Shown one piece after another: positions 8,217 through 17,311 of a stretch of DNA of 64,000 bases (positions are counted from its first letter, which is position 1; each line of letters begins with the position of its first letter). The position numbers were made by a program, and so were the translations under genes. Source of the stretch: Clostridiales bacterium (GTDB taxonomy: Bacteria > Bacillota > Clostridia > Oscillospirales > Acutalibacteraceae); NCBI GenBank assembly GCA_022799115.1, contig JAAWNT010000004.1, forward strand, positions 1 through 64,000, read 5' to 3'. The notes below the pieces were generated by a model. It made no database searches. It saw only the letters and a program-made list of their open reading frames with translations, and was not told the DNA's origin.

Positions 8217-8813
8217 TTACACCACTTGCATGCCGCAGTTTTCAATAAACCATTCCCGCTGTTCCTCCAGCTTGGAATCCAGCGTCTCGTCGGCAATCAG
8301 CCCCATGGCGGCATTATAGCCTCGTATGCCGCCCAGCTTAATTTCATCCGTGGTTTTTATGGTGCAACTCTTGCCAAAGGCCGCCTGAACCCGAGAAGAA
8401 AGCGGGGAATCCTGCTCTCTGAGATAGAGGACTGTGCCGGGTTCGCTCAATAACCCGGCCATGCGGGTGGCGTACCGCTCCAGCAAAACGGGGTAATCCG
8501 CCGTTTCGGTTAATGTTAAAAGCGTTTGGGCGGCCTTCTGAAAAACCTCGTCGGCAATTCCCTGTCGTTTTTCGAAGAGCTCTCTGCGCTTTTCCATTCC
8601 CTTTCGTGATATCTCGCTGGAAATGGCGAGGCGCATTTGGGACATTTCCTTTTGGATCAGCACATACGCGTCGTTTAAGATCTCGGTTTCCGCTTTATCC
8701 AGCTCTTCTTTTTTGAACTGTTCCACTTCGGCTTGAATCTTATTGCGCTGTTCTTCTCCATATTTTGTAATTGCTTTTAAAAAGTTATTGGTTTTTTCGT
8801 TGTTCACAGGCAC
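8217..8813 (-). CDS. atpE: V-type ATPase subunit E
   Basis: Subunit E is half of the peripheral stalk that holds the head still against the rotor. The 198-aa product has a long charged N-terminal coiled coil (KYGEEQRNKIQAEVEQFKKE) and a globular C-terminal half containing IKLGGIRGYNAAMGLIADET, typical of the family. The start is set at GTG 8813, because AGGAGGG lies 8 nt upstream; a longer open frame upstream is not protein-like. The gene is 64 nt after subunit F. Confidence 0.9.
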   Translation of the reverse strand: MPVNNEKTNNFLKAITKYGEEQRNKIQAEVEQFKKEELDKAETEILNDAYVLIQKEMSQMRLAISSEISRKGMEKRRELFEKRQGIADEVFQKAAQTLLTLTETADYPVLLERYATRMAGLLSEPGTVLYLREQDSPLSSRVQAAFGKSCTIKTTDEIKLGGIRGYNAAMGLIADETLDSKLEEQREWFIENCGMQVV

Positions 8814-8877
8814 GACAAATTCCCTCCTGTTCTGCGGATTCTTCAAAAGAGGGCGCGGTATACGCGCCCTGACGGTA

Positions 8878-9186
8878 TTAAATTTTGACGCCGATGGCGT
8901 CGCGCACATACTTGGTGATGGAATCCTTGGCGCGCCCGTTTCCGTGGCGATCGGGGATCTCCACAATGAGAGGACGCTGACGGTTGAGCTTAAGGTCGTA
9001 GACAAGTTCCGGGCAAAGTTTAACCAGACGTTCGGTCATCAAGATAACAGCCACATCCTCCATCTCCATGACTTCGCTGAGGGCGTTACGCACCTCTTCG
9101 TCCTCATGGACCAGCACGCCGTCGATTCCAGCCAGGCGCATGCCCACAATGGTATCAATGTTGTCGCTGATTAAGTAAAAATGCAT
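8878..9186 (-). CDS. atpF: V-type ATPase subunit F
   Basis: Subunit F binds the central D shaft and takes part in regulating rotation. The 102-aa protein has the family's CheY-like layout: MHFYLISDNIDTIVGMRLAG, then EEVRNALSEVMEMEDVAVIL, and PLIVEIPDRHG near the end. The ATG at 9186 has GGAGG 8 nt upstream, favouring it over the in-frame start at 9213. It lies between K and E in the operon. Confidence 0.92.
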   Translation of the reverse strand: MHFYLISDNIDTIVGMRLAGIDGVLVHEDEEVRNALSEVMEMEDVAVILMTERLVKLCPELVYDLKLNRQRPLIVEIPDRHGNGRAKDSITKYVRDAIGVKI

Positions 9187-9235
9187 GGATACGCCCTCCT
9201 TCCACAGCGCCATTTATTTAGGCGCTGATTTCAGA

Positions 9236-9691
9236 TTAGAGAACCAGAATCAGGATGGAAATTAAAAGGCCGTAAAGCGCGATACCTTCGCCCAAAGCCA
9301 CGAAAATCAGCGATTTACCGAAGTTTTTGGAATCCTCCGAGGTAGCGCCGATGGCGGCGGGAGCAGCGGCGGCAACGGCAATACCGCCGCCGATACCGGA
9401 AACGCCCATCGCTACGGCGGCCGCCATGCGCACCATGCCCTTGTCGGCATCTTGCGCGCCTGCATTGTCATTGGGAGCCTGGGCGGCGGCTAAGGTTTGG
9501 GGCGCCGTATCGTTATTTGAGGCGGCAGAGGCGATCATGGGGATTGCAAAGCAGGCCACGCATACCAGTGCGAAAGAGAGCATCTGAACGGCAACGGCTC
9601 TGCTGCGGCGAGCTCCTTTTTTCACTGCACGGATGGCCAGCACGACAGAAGCAATTAAGAACGCAACCGGTAAAAACAGCAGAAAATACAT
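9236..9691 (-). CDS. atpK: V-type ATPase subunit K (membrane rotor proteolipid)
   Basis: Subunit K forms the c-ring that carries the coupling ion through the membrane. Four membrane helices are visible. The second pair is canonical, with GVSGIGGGIAVAAAAPAAIG and the ion-binding glutamate in ALGEGIALYGLL. The first pair lacks an equivalent acid, as is usual for the double-hairpin V-type form. A roughly 30-residue Ala/Asn/Asp-rich linker joins the halves. The ATG at 9691 follows GGAGGAA, so the protein is 151 aa rather than 159. Confidence 0.93.
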   Translation of the reverse strand: MYFLLFLPVAFLIASVVLAIRAVKKGARRSRAVAVQMLSFALVCVACFAIPMIASAASNNDTAPQTLAAAQAPNDNAGAQDADKGMVRMAAAVAMGVSGIGGGIAVAAAAPAAIGATSEDSKNFGKSLIFVALGEGIALYGLLISILILVL

Positions 9692-9748
9692 AAATGATTC
9701 CTCCAAATTCTTCATTTATCTGACCGCAAATGCGGAAAGAGACTTAAA

Positions 9749-11683
9749 TTACTCTTTTTTGACGGAGACCGGCTGGAAGGGACGGCCGCCGCCCTCAAAG
9801 AAGCGGCTGAACATCTCGTAGAACTCCAGTCTGAGGGTTTGGATTCCCACCAGAAGGCCTTCGATTCCCATAACAAAGATATTGCCGATCATCAGGATAA
9901 TCACATATCCTACGCCGCCTACCATCTCCGCCAGGATGAAAACCATCATCATCATGCCGGCGTGAACCAGGACAAAGGCGCCCACGCGCAAAAAGGAAAG
10001 GGTATTGGTCAAATAGCTGAGCACGGTTTCAAAGATCAGCTCAAAAATATTTTGCACCAAATAACCGCCCCAGCTCTCCGGTTTCCAATCGGGATCCCTT
10101 TCGATGAGTCCTCCAAGAGGCTCCTTCAGCAGGATGAGCAGCAAGGGCAGCGCCAGCAGACCCAGAACATAGAAAATGTTCATCGACCAGTGCAGAAGCA
10201 GCATTCCTACCCCGCCGATCACCAGGGAGGCATAGAACACGAGTCCGCAAATCCCGTTGGAGCCGAATAGAGCCGCGCCGTACCGTTTTCGTTTGAAACA
10301 GGAATAGATATTAATCAGCATGGCGATCATCACCAACGCCACGCCGACGCCCAACGTCGCGCAAAGGATCAAAACGGTGGTATTGGGGGCAAGGACGTGG
10401 ATGGGCTTTTCATCCAGATTGAAGAGAAACTTGTAAAGGGGATTGAGGGCGTCCTCAAACCCAAACACCGAGCCGAACACCAGCCCAAAGAAGGCCGAGG
10501 AGATTCCGCAGGGGATTAGGGCTTTGCCCAGCTTCATTTTTTTCAGCCGCCACATCAGAGCGCCGATGATGGAGAGCAGAATTCCCTGTCCCAAATCTCC
10601 AAACATGATGCCGAACAGCAGGATGTAGGTGACGGCAACAAAGGGGGTGGGATCCACCTCGCCGTACTTGGGCAGACCGTACATATCCACAAAGAACTCA
10701 AAGGCTTTAAAGGGCTTTTTATTTTTTAGTTTGACCGGAGGCTCGTGCTTATGGGCGTCCTTCGCGTCCTCAATGGAGTACTCGATGCCCTCCACGCTGT
10801 CAAGCTGACGGGCAAATTCTTTTTCATACTCGGCGGGAATCCACCCGCTGACAATAAAATTATTGTTGTACCTGGCAGCATGCCGGCGAATGCCGAAGTA
10901 GGTGTGCAGCTCTTCGAGATGGGTGTATACCTTTTGGCATTGCTCCCGGTTTTTCTCCCAAAGAGAATGAATCTGCCGCTCAATCTCAGCTCGTTGGGCT
11001 TGATGGGTTTTAATCTGCTTTTGCAGCACCTGGAGCCGTTCCTCCGGGGTGGAGTCCACCGCGGAGATGCGCAACCGCTCAAAGTACAGGCTGGAAAAAA
11101 TTCGGTCCACCTCGGACACATACTCGATAGGGGCGAAATATACGCCCCAGTAATGGGTTTTATCGCTGGTGCATTGGAAAAACAATACGTATGGATTGTC
11201 CCCGTAAGCCTCCAATTTGTCATAGCTTTCGCGGGGTAACCTGCCAAAGCGGACCTTGATGTACTTACAGGCAAAGATTTTTTTCAAATCTAAATTCAAA
11301 CCAAGAAAATGGCTGATTTCCACTACGGATTTCGCATCGTTATCCAGTGCTTGATCCAGCAACAGACGCTTGTCAATCAGGGCCTCCATTTCATTGGAAA
11401 ACGAGTTGGCGTAATCAATCAGTTGTTCATGGGACAGGTCGCTTTCTGAGTCTTCTACCAAATCCAAATGTTCTCCCGCCGCGGTTACCACGTCTTTTAG
11501 GGATTGCAGCGGGGTTAAATAGGGATCGCTGTCCGCAATAGGGGTGAAATTACGGGTATCTGAATAGAAGGAAAGCGCGTCCTCCGGGTGGAAATATCCG
11601 GATTTGCCGCAAAGATTGATGACATGATCCAACTCGGAGGTGATTCCAATAATACTGGCGATTCTGACTGCTGAAACAGCCAC
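9749..11683 (-). CDS. atpI: V-type ATPase subunit I (stator, a-subunit homolog)
   Basis: Subunit I holds the ion half-channels next to the K ring. The 644-aa protein has a soluble N-terminal half of about 330 residues with coiled coil (LQKQIKTHQAQRAEIERQIH) and a C-terminal half with about seven to eight membrane helices. TNTLSFLRVGAFVLVHAGMM near the end contains the arginine essential for ion translocation in this family. It starts at GTG 11683 with AAGGAG upstream. It is preceded by C and followed by K. Confidence 0.95.
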   Translation of the reverse strand: MAVSAVRIASIIGITSELDHVINLCGKSGYFHPEDALSFYSDTRNFTPIADSDPYLTPLQSLKDVVTAAGEHLDLVEDSESDLSHEQLIDYANSFSNEMEALIDKRLLLDQALDNDAKSVVEISHFLGLNLDLKKIFACKYIKVRFGRLPRESYDKLEAYGDNPYVLFFQCTSDKTHYWGVYFAPIEYVSEVDRIFSSLYFERLRISAVDSTPEERLQVLQKQIKTHQAQRAEIERQIHSLWEKNREQCQKVYTHLEELHTYFGIRRHAARYNNNFIVSGWIPAEYEKEFARQLDSVEGIEYSIEDAKDAHKHEPPVKLKNKKPFKAFEFFVDMYGLPKYGEVDPTPFVAVTYILLFGIMFGDLGQGILLSIIGALMWRLKKMKLGKALIPCGISSAFFGLVFGSVFGFEDALNPLYKFLFNLDEKPIHVLAPNTTVLILCATLGVGVALVMIAMLINIYSCFKRKRYGAALFGSNGICGLVFYASLVIGGVGMLLLHWSMNIFYVLGLLALPLLLILLKEPLGGLIERDPDWKPESWGGYLVQNIFELIFETVLSYLTNTLSFLRVGAFVLVHAGMMMMVFILAEMVGGVGYVIILMIGNIFVMGIEGLLVGIQTLRLEFYEMFSRFFEGGGRPFQPVSVKKE

Positions 11684-11771
11684 GAAATCCTCACTCCTTC
11701 CGGTTGATTTTCATCATTGCGATGATAGAGAGAAATTGTCCAGGCTTCATTCTTTGAATCACGAACGCCTT

Positions 11772-12827
11772 TTAAGCGGGCGCCTTTTTATTGTAAACCA
11801 AAAGCCGCTTGGTATCCTCAGTAGGGATTTGATACCGGATTCCCTCAATGACGCTGATGATGTTGGACAGCTCAATTTCCGTCAAAAAGATATAGGAGAG
11901 CATCACCACGGAGGGATGGGTGGAAAACCGGATAAAATGGCGGCATTGTTTGTATTTGACCCGCACCGGCAGCTCGTCGATAAACGTATACTCGATGGCG
12001 GACAACCGTTTGCCTCGGGAAGTGGCGTTCATCACTGCGGTAACCTCGTCTGGGCTGTCGGCAGCCAGCATGGCGTTGAGCTGGCGTGGGCGCAGCGTGC
12101 CGAAGGGGAGAAGCAACGCCCGGATTTGATCGGGAGAGGCTTGGTAAAATTTTTTCAGACGGATGATTCTCACATAATTGTTCAAATCCAAATAGGAGTC
12201 AAACAGTTCTTTGAGTTCCCGCTTGGCCTCTCCGTGGGCATGCTTGTCAACGATATGGTAAATGCCTTGATATAGGTAGGTGTAAAGCGCGTTCTCAATA
12301 AGGGTCAGATCCGGCTGTTCGCCGGGTTGGGGGGATAAGGGCTTTAAAATTTTATAATAGGGCGTATGCTCCACCGCCGTCAAAAATTCGCCGTAGGTTT
12401 TCATCCTGGCCAGGGCATGCAGATCGATGTGGGTGTGCTGGTCCAAAAAAGTGGGCAGGGAGAAAAGATATTCGTTGCTTTTGCCCGCCGCCATCAGCAT
12501 CAGGCTATGCATCAGCTGTTCCACCTCGCTGCGTTCGATCAGGTACCCGGAGAACTGCTCGCCTGCTGAAAGCTCATACCGGCACAAAGACGCAAAGTCG
12601 TAAAACAGCTCTTTGCGCAGCAGCATTTCCAGCTGTCCGCGATGGCAGTCCCGCTCGTTGACGCCGGTGAGAATTTCCCTGTAGCGAGGGGTCTGCTTGA
12701 GATAAGCGGCGATCTCGCCTACCGTGGAACAGGTAAGCAAGGTTTGATAGTCTTTTCGCACCAGGCGCTTGCCGTACATGGCACGCGCTTTGGAAAGAAT
12801 CACATTGGAAGATAATTTGGAAAGCAT
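11772..12827 (-). CDS. atpC: V-type ATPase subunit C
   Basis: Subunit C (the d-subunit type) is the socket that couples the D shaft to the membrane ring. The 351-aa protein is helical and shows the repeated three-helix layout of the family, including LNNYVRIIRLKKFYQ and the ending TEIELSNIISVIEGIRYQIP. ATG 12827 has GGAGAG 7 nt upstream, so the TTG at 12842 is not used. The start lies 4 nt after the stop of the G/H gene, suggesting translational coupling. Gene order with C ahead of I differs from the Enterococcus ntp operon. Confidence 0.92.
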   Translation of the reverse strand: MLSKLSSNVILSKARAMYGKRLVRKDYQTLLTCSTVGEIAAYLKQTPRYREILTGVNERDCHRGQLEMLLRKELFYDFASLCRYELSAGEQFSGYLIERSEVEQLMHSLMLMAAGKSNEYLFSLPTFLDQHTHIDLHALARMKTYGEFLTAVEHTPYYKILKPLSPQPGEQPDLTLIENALYTYLYQGIYHIVDKHAHGEAKRELKELFDSYLDLNNYVRIIRLKKFYQASPDQIRALLLPFGTLRPRQLNAMLAADSPDEVTAVMNATSRGKRLSAIEYTFIDELPVRVKYKQCRHFIRFSTHPSVVMLSYIFLTEIELSNIISVIEGIRYQIPTEDTKRLLVYNKKAPA

Positions 12828-12831
12828 CGGA

Positions 12832-13143
12832 TCACTCTCCAATCACGCGATTTACCAAAGCAGAAACCCACTGCTCGCTCTTTTCCGCGTATTGCCGATC
12901 CAGCAGCGCGGCGGCTTGTGCGTAGCGCTGCTGGGCGGCTTCCAATGCTTCCTCGGCGGCCTGCCGCTCGGTAGCCTCGTTGCGCATAATCCGTTCCCGG
13001 GCACGGGAGAGGTATTCCTCCCGAATCTGCTCTCGCTTTTTTAAGACCTCCTGCTCGGTGCGTACCTTTTCCCGTTGCGCTTCCTCGGTAATCAACTGGG
13101 CCTTCCGGTCCATTTCCACGATTTGAGCGATCATATCTTGCAT
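12832..13143 (-). CDS. atpH: V-type ATPase subunit G/H, peripheral stalk
   Basis: This 103-aa protein is the partner of subunit E in the peripheral stalk. It is almost entirely a charged coiled coil (LITEEAQREKVRTEQEVLKK, then RQAAEEALEAAQQRYAQAAA) with no other domain. That composition plus its place as first gene of the operon are the evidence; sequence conservation in this family is low. AGGAGG precedes the ATG at 13143. Confidence 0.85.
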   Translation of the reverse strand: MQDMIAQIVEMDRKAQLITEEAQREKVRTEQEVLKKREQIREEYLSRARERIMRNEATERQAAEEALEAAQQRYAQAAALLDRQYAEKSEQWVSALVNRVIGE

Positions 13144-13251
13144 GGTTCGAACACCTCCTGAAAAACATTCGGCGCAGATCGAATAGGGAGCCCATTCTCT
13201 CTACGCCTTCTGCAAATCCTATGAAGTTGGTAGGCTTGATTTCTGTGGCCT

Positions 13252-13280
13252 ATTATAGTCCTGCCAAATCCGAAATTCAA
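13252..13280 (-). promoter_or_regulatory. Sigma-A type promoter of the V-ATPase operon
   Basis: On the minus strand TTGAAT (13275-13280) is followed after exactly 17 nt by a perfect TATAAT (13252-13257). It is about 110 nt ahead of the G/H start codon, so a single promoter can serve all nine genes. Confidence 0.8.
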
Positions 13281-13324
13281 TATACAAATTGGATAATATG
13301 TCGTAAGTCCGGGTTTTATTTTGG

Positions 13325-14683
13325 CTAATTTTTCAGGCTCTGCATGGGAGCGGGAATACGTCCCCCACGGCTAATAAATCGGGCCGGAGAGCTGCGGTTA
13401 ACCTCCATCACAGGACCTTCGCCCAGCAGACCGCCGAAGTTCAATTCCTCTCCCGCCTTCTTGCCGATGGCTGGGATCAGGCGCACCGCGGTGGTTTTGG
13501 AGTTGACCATGCCGATGGCGGCTTCGTCGGCGATGATGCCGGATATAATCTCGGCAGTAGTATCCCCCGGTACCACAATCATATCCAATCCCACCGAGCA
13601 AACGGCGGTCATGGCCTCCAGCTTAGTGATGGAGAGGGCGCCGCTGCGGGCTGCGTCGATCATGCCTGCGTCCTCTGTAACAGGAATAAAGGCGCCGGAA
13701 AGCCCGCCTACATGGGAAGAGGCCATTACTCCACCCTTTTTCACCGCGTCGTTGAGCAAAGCCAACGCAGCGGTGGTGCCGTGAGCGCCGCAGGACTCAA
13801 GGCCCATCTCCTCCAGGATGTGTGCCACGGAATCGCCGATGGCGGGAGTGGGAGCCAGGGAAAGGTCAATGATGCCGAAGGGCACGCACAATCGGCGTGA
13901 GGCCTCCTGAGCCACCAGCTGGCCGGTTCGAGTGATCTTAAAGGCGGTCTTTTTCACCAGATCGGCAACGGCGGTGATGTCACAGTCGCCTGCTTTGGCC
14001 AGGGCCGCGCGCACCACGCCGGGACCGGACACGCCTACATTGATGACGCAGTCCGGTTCTCCGGGACCATGAAACGCGCCGGCCATAAAGGGATTATCCT
14101 CCGGCGCGTTGCAGAACACCACCAGCTTTGCGGCGCCGATGCAATCTCGGTCGGCGGTTAGCTCGGCGGTTTGGCGTACAATGCGGCCCATTTTGGCCAC
14201 CGCGTCCATGTTGATGCCGGTTTTGGTAGAGCCGATATTGACGGAGGAGCATACATGCTCGGTGACGCTCAGCGCCTCGGGAATGCTTTCAATGAGGGCG
14301 TAGTCGCCGGGAGCAAAGCCCTTGTGAACCAGCGCGGAATACCCGCCGATGAAGTTGACCCCGGTGCTTTGGGAGGCGCGTTCCAGCGCTTGGGCAAATT
14401 TTACGGGATTGCGGCCCTGGCAGGGGGCGGCGATCATGGCGATGGGCGTGACGGAAATCCGCTTATGAATGATGGGAATGCCGTACTCCTTGCTGATGTC
14501 CTCGCCGGTTTTCACCAGATCTTTGGCATACCGGCAGATTTTGTCATACACCTTAACGCACGCCTTGTCGATGTTCTCATCGGCGCAATCCAAAAGGGAG
14601 ATCCCCATGGTGATGGTTCGCACGTCAAGATGCTCGTCTTCGATCATCGTGATGGTTTCTAAAATATCGCGTGTATTGATCAT
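13325..14683 (-). CDS. UPF0210 (PFL, DUF711) family protein
   Basis: The 452-aa protein is a full-length member of the UPF0210/PFL-like family, whose fold resembles the glycyl-radical enzymes but whose biochemical role is not established. Family traits visible are the start [20 protein letters not shown], the region [16 protein letters not shown], and [14 protein letters not shown]. It lies 12 nt after the ACT-domain gene, the arrangement conserved in many Firmicutes and archaea, which suggests the two proteins work together, possibly in metabolite sensing. Confidence 0.93.
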   Translation of the reverse strand: MINTRDILETITMIEDEHLDVRTITMGISLLDCADENIDKACVKVYDKICRYAKDLVKTGEDISKEYGIPIIHKRISVTPIAMIAAPCQGRNPVKFAQALERASQSTGVNFIGGYSALVHKGFAPGDYALIESIPEALSVTEHVCSSVNIGSTKTGINMDAVAKMGRIVRQTAELTADRDCIGAAKLVVFCNAPEDNPFMAGAFHGPGEPDCVINVGVSGPGVVRAALAKAGDCDITAVADLVKKTAFKITRTGQLVAQEASRRLCVPFGIIDLSLAPTPAIGDSVAHILEEMGLESCGAHGTTAALALLNDAVKKGGVMASSHVGGLSGAFIPVTEDAGMIDAARSGALSITKLEAMTAVCSVGLDMIVVPGDTTAEIISGIIADEAAIGMVNSKTTAVRLIPAIGKKAGEELNFGGLLGEGPVMEVNRSSPARFISRGGRIPAPMQSLKN

Positions 14684-14695
14684 GATTTCCTCCGA

Positions 14696-14965
14696 TTAGA
14701 TGCGGTGCATCGAATTAAAAATATCTTCATGCATAACGTGGATTTTCAAATTTTGAGCCTCGCCAAGCTTAGTCATCCGATCCACCAGCTCGTCGAAGGG
14801 AATGGAGGAATGGGTGATATCCACCATCATAATCATGGCGAATAAATCCTGAAGGATAGACTGGGTTACCTCGGTAATGTTGACATGGGCATCGGCACAC
14901 TCGTTGGATACCTTGGCAAGAATACCCACCATGTCCTTGCCGATAACAGTGATAACTGCGCGCAT
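14696..14965 (-). CDS. ACT domain protein, UPF0237 family
   Basis: The 89-aa protein is a single ACT domain: RAVITVIGKDMVGILAKVSN is the first strand-helix unit and VNITEVTQSILQDLFAMIMM the second. ACT domains bind amino acids or similar small ligands and usually act as dimers. ATG 14965 has AGGAGG 7 nt upstream. It precedes the UPF0210 gene by 12 nt in one operon, and a 274-base leader with stable stems precedes it. Confidence 0.93.
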   Translation of the reverse strand: MRAVITVIGKDMVGILAKVSNECADAHVNITEVTQSILQDLFAMIMMVDITHSSIPFDELVDRMTKLGEAQNLKIHVMHEDIFNSMHRI

Positions 14966-15239
14966 ATTGGGACCTCCTGTTTTCAATAGTTATGGAAAAA
15001 GTGCGTGATATATTCTGTGCCGCCGGATCAACCGGCAACGCAGAGTCTATGTAAAATTCCCTCAGCGTTGCCGCCGGGAAATTTATACACAAAATGGATG
15101 AGAGAAGAAAATTTGAAAGCCTTCCGCCTCGCTGAATAAATGCACAGATGGGGCGAGCGGAACGGCTCCCCGCGTTGTTTCCCGCCTGAAAGCCAGGTTT
15201 TAATGGCTTTTTGTATTTTAGAGGGAGGAACAGACTCAA
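14966..15239 (-). other. Long structured leader of the ACT-UPF0210 operon
   Basis: No convincing gene lies between nadE and the ACT gene. The stretch holds a stem at 15032-15041 paired with 15065-15073 and an A/T-flanked stem at about 15195-15215 (AAAGCCA/TGGCTTT). It may be the nadE terminator plus a leader RNA; no known riboswitch class is recognised. Confidence 0.35.
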
Positions 15240-17102
15240 TTAAAAAGGGAGAGCGGCGCCGTTTAATTCGTCCAGCATCGCCTGACAAGAAGCGTCGGAC
15301 GGTATGGTAAAGAAGGGGACGCCAAGCGCTACGTCACACAAGGCGGCGCTGTCGGGAGAGCAGCTGCGTTTAAATTGTCCGGCGAAGAAGCGCTGCAAGA
15401 AAATACGCAGAGTGGAACGAATCTCCTCCGGCGAATAGGTTTCCTCAAAGGCCGCGCAGGCATAAAGCAGGATCTTGGAGGGAGCCATTTGGTAATGAAC
15501 GAAGTAATAAAGGAAAAATTCGTGCAGCTCATACGGCCCCAATATATCCTCGGTCTTTTGATGAATTTCCCCGGAAATAGAGGGGGGGAGAAGTTCGGGA
15601 CTGACGGGGGTATCCAGTACGTCCAATAGCGCCTCGCGCACAGGGAAGAACTCCTTGCTTTCCGCCTGCTGGCGAATGATGGACCGGGCCACATTTTTGG
15701 TGATCGAGGCATTGACGTTAAAGGAAGAGAGCTGATCGCCCCCGAAGGTACACCAACCCAGAGCGGCTTCGGAAAGATCGCCGGTGCCCACTACGAGTCC
15801 TCCCGTTTGGTTTGCAAGATCAAACAGGATCTGGGTGCGTTCACGTGCCTGGGCATTTTCATAGGTAACGTCATGCAAAGAGGGATCCTGCTGGATATCG
15901 TCGAAATGCTGCAGTACGGATTTTTTAATGGAGATTTCCTTTTTTTGCGCTCCCAGATTGTCAATCAAAGAAAGAGAGTTAAGATAAGTCCGGTCAGTGG
16001 TACCGAAACCAGGCATAGTAACCCCCACTAGATTATGACGATCTATCCCCAGGCTGTCAAGTGCTTTGGCGCATACTAAAAGGGCTAATGTGGAGTCCAC
16101 CCCGCCAGATACCCCTAAAATCAGCTTATGCAGTCCGGTTTTTTGTATCCGCACAGCCAAGGCTTCGGACTGAAGGGAAAAAAGTTCCTCCAAGTACTCC
16201 TGGGATTCGGTGTAGCCGGAGGGTAAAAAGGGGTTGCGCTCCACTTTGCGCAGCAAACGGGATTTGGAACCAGGGGTTAATGAACCCACTCCAAAGGAAC
16301 CGGGTGTTTGCACCGGGCACGTGCGCTGCGCGGAAATAATATCAGTGTCCACATCGGCATTGAGGAGAAACGGCTGCCTAGAGTCGCTTTGAAAGGCAAG
16401 TTCCTTGCCGCACTCTACCAGGCAGCTGAAACTGCGGTAGATAGAGGGGGACGAGGTTTCCCCTAACCCGCCGTTGATGAAAAGGACGGCGCAGCCCAGG
16501 GCTTTCGTAAGGGCAATCATTTGGCTGCGATACCTGGCGATATCGCCCGCGCGTATGGGGGTGCAGCAGGGCGCCACTATGAGCTGTGCGCCCTTGCGAA
16601 CCGCCTCGGGCGCATACCACGCCAAATGCTCCGGCGCGCAGGAGAGCACGCAAAAACGCAGGGAGCCGCAACGATAGAGGGAATAGGGTCCCGCGGCGCC
16701 GGGATCGGCGGTGGCGCGGGGGGCATGTCCCAACAGGGGAGAAGGAGCGTCCACACAAGGGATCAGATCCAGGATACGGCCCCGGTTGATTACCGCGCAC
16801 ATGGAAGCCGGACCCTCCTGTCCATAGGCGGGCAGGCCGGCGATGATATAGGCGTTAATATGGGCTGTTTTCCGCGCCAGGGAGGAAAGGGCCCGGTCGG
16901 CTCCGTCCAGCACCATGCGGTGGTTGAGTAGCGAGCCGCAGGAAGCCCCCGACAAGGACAAGGCGGGCAGAACGATTAAATCGGCGCCCACCGCCGCCCC
17001 CTGGCTTATCACATCCAGCGAAGAAATCAGGCAGGCCTGAGGATCTCCCGGCACTACGGCGGGAGAGGCCGCACAGGTTCGAATTAAAGTGTCCAAATCC
17101 AA
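15240..17102 (-). CDS. nadE: NAD+ synthetase with degenerate glutaminase domain
   Basis: The C-terminal half makes NAD+ from deamido-NAD+, ATP and ammonia: the pyrophosphatase loop LGVSGGVDSTLALLV is intact, as are TGDLSEAALGWCTFGGDQ and the long synthetase tail. The N-terminal half, about 270 residues, has the nitrilase-type glutaminase fold. There the usual catalytic glutamate is alanine (LPALSLSG, near base 16963) and the lysine is cysteine (IPCVDA, near 16756); the cysteine itself seems kept (LSCAPEH, near 16639). It is therefore probably ammonia-dependent. Start is uncertain: TTG 17102 has AGGAG 5 nt upstream; TTG 17120 is also open. Confidence 0.92.
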   Translation of the reverse strand: MDLDTLIRTCAASPAVVPGDPQACLISSLDVISQGAAVGADLIVLPALSLSGASCGSLLNHRMVLDGADRALSSLARKTAHINAYIIAGLPAYGQEGPASMCAVINRGRILDLIPCVDAPSPLLGHAPRATADPGAAGPYSLYRCGSLRFCVLSCAPEHLAWYAPEAVRKGAQLIVAPCCTPIRAGDIARYRSQMIALTKALGCAVLFINGGLGETSSPSIYRSFSCLVECGKELAFQSDSRQPFLLNADVDTDIISAQRTCPVQTPGSFGVGSLTPGSKSRLLRKVERNPFLPSGYTESQEYLEELFSLQSEALAVRIQKTGLHKLILGVSGGVDSTLALLVCAKALDSLGIDRHNLVGVTMPGFGTTDRTYLNSLSLIDNLGAQKKEISIKKSVLQHFDDIQQDPSLHDVTYENAQARERTQILFDLANQTGGLVVGTGDLSEAALGWCTFGGDQLSSFNVNASITKNVARSIIRQQAESKEFFPVREALLDVLDTPVSPELLPPSISGEIHQKTEDILGPYELHEFFLYYFVHYQMAPSKILLYACAAFEETYSPEEIRSTLRIFLQRFFAGQFKRSCSPDSAALCDVALGVPFFTIPSDASCQAMLDELNGAALPF

Positions 17103-17230
17103 AACATCTCCTGTTATCAATTCATGGGAATTTGCCGAATCAGGCCTCTGCTCGGGCCTTTTTTAATAATAATACCATATTTCCTTCTGTTTGTGACCAT
17201 ATTCCTGCCAGTTTTTTCATTGGATTTTTC

Positions 17231-17259
17231 TGTTCATCAAATAGGGGATATGCTATAAT
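17231..17259 (+). promoter_or_regulatory. Candidate promoter of the PHP phosphatase gene
   Basis: TATAAT at 17254-17259 lies 17 nt after TGTTCA (17231-17236). The -10 is perfect and the -35 weak. It is 53 nt before the ATG at 17312. Confidence 0.55.
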
Positions 17260-17311
17260 TTATTGTAGAAAAGAGTAAGATTACGCTTTATGACACGAGG
17301 AGGAATGAAAG

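Noticed and set aside
14769..15288. Minus-strand frames between nadE and the ACT gene
   Set aside because: They overlap nadE or the ACT gene, have no SD, and the composition is not protein-like.
17140..17170. Terminator-like AGGCC...GGCCTTTTTT on the plus strand before the PHP gene
   Set aside because: The stem is only five pairs and no plus-strand gene ends there; it is in the nadE upstream region.
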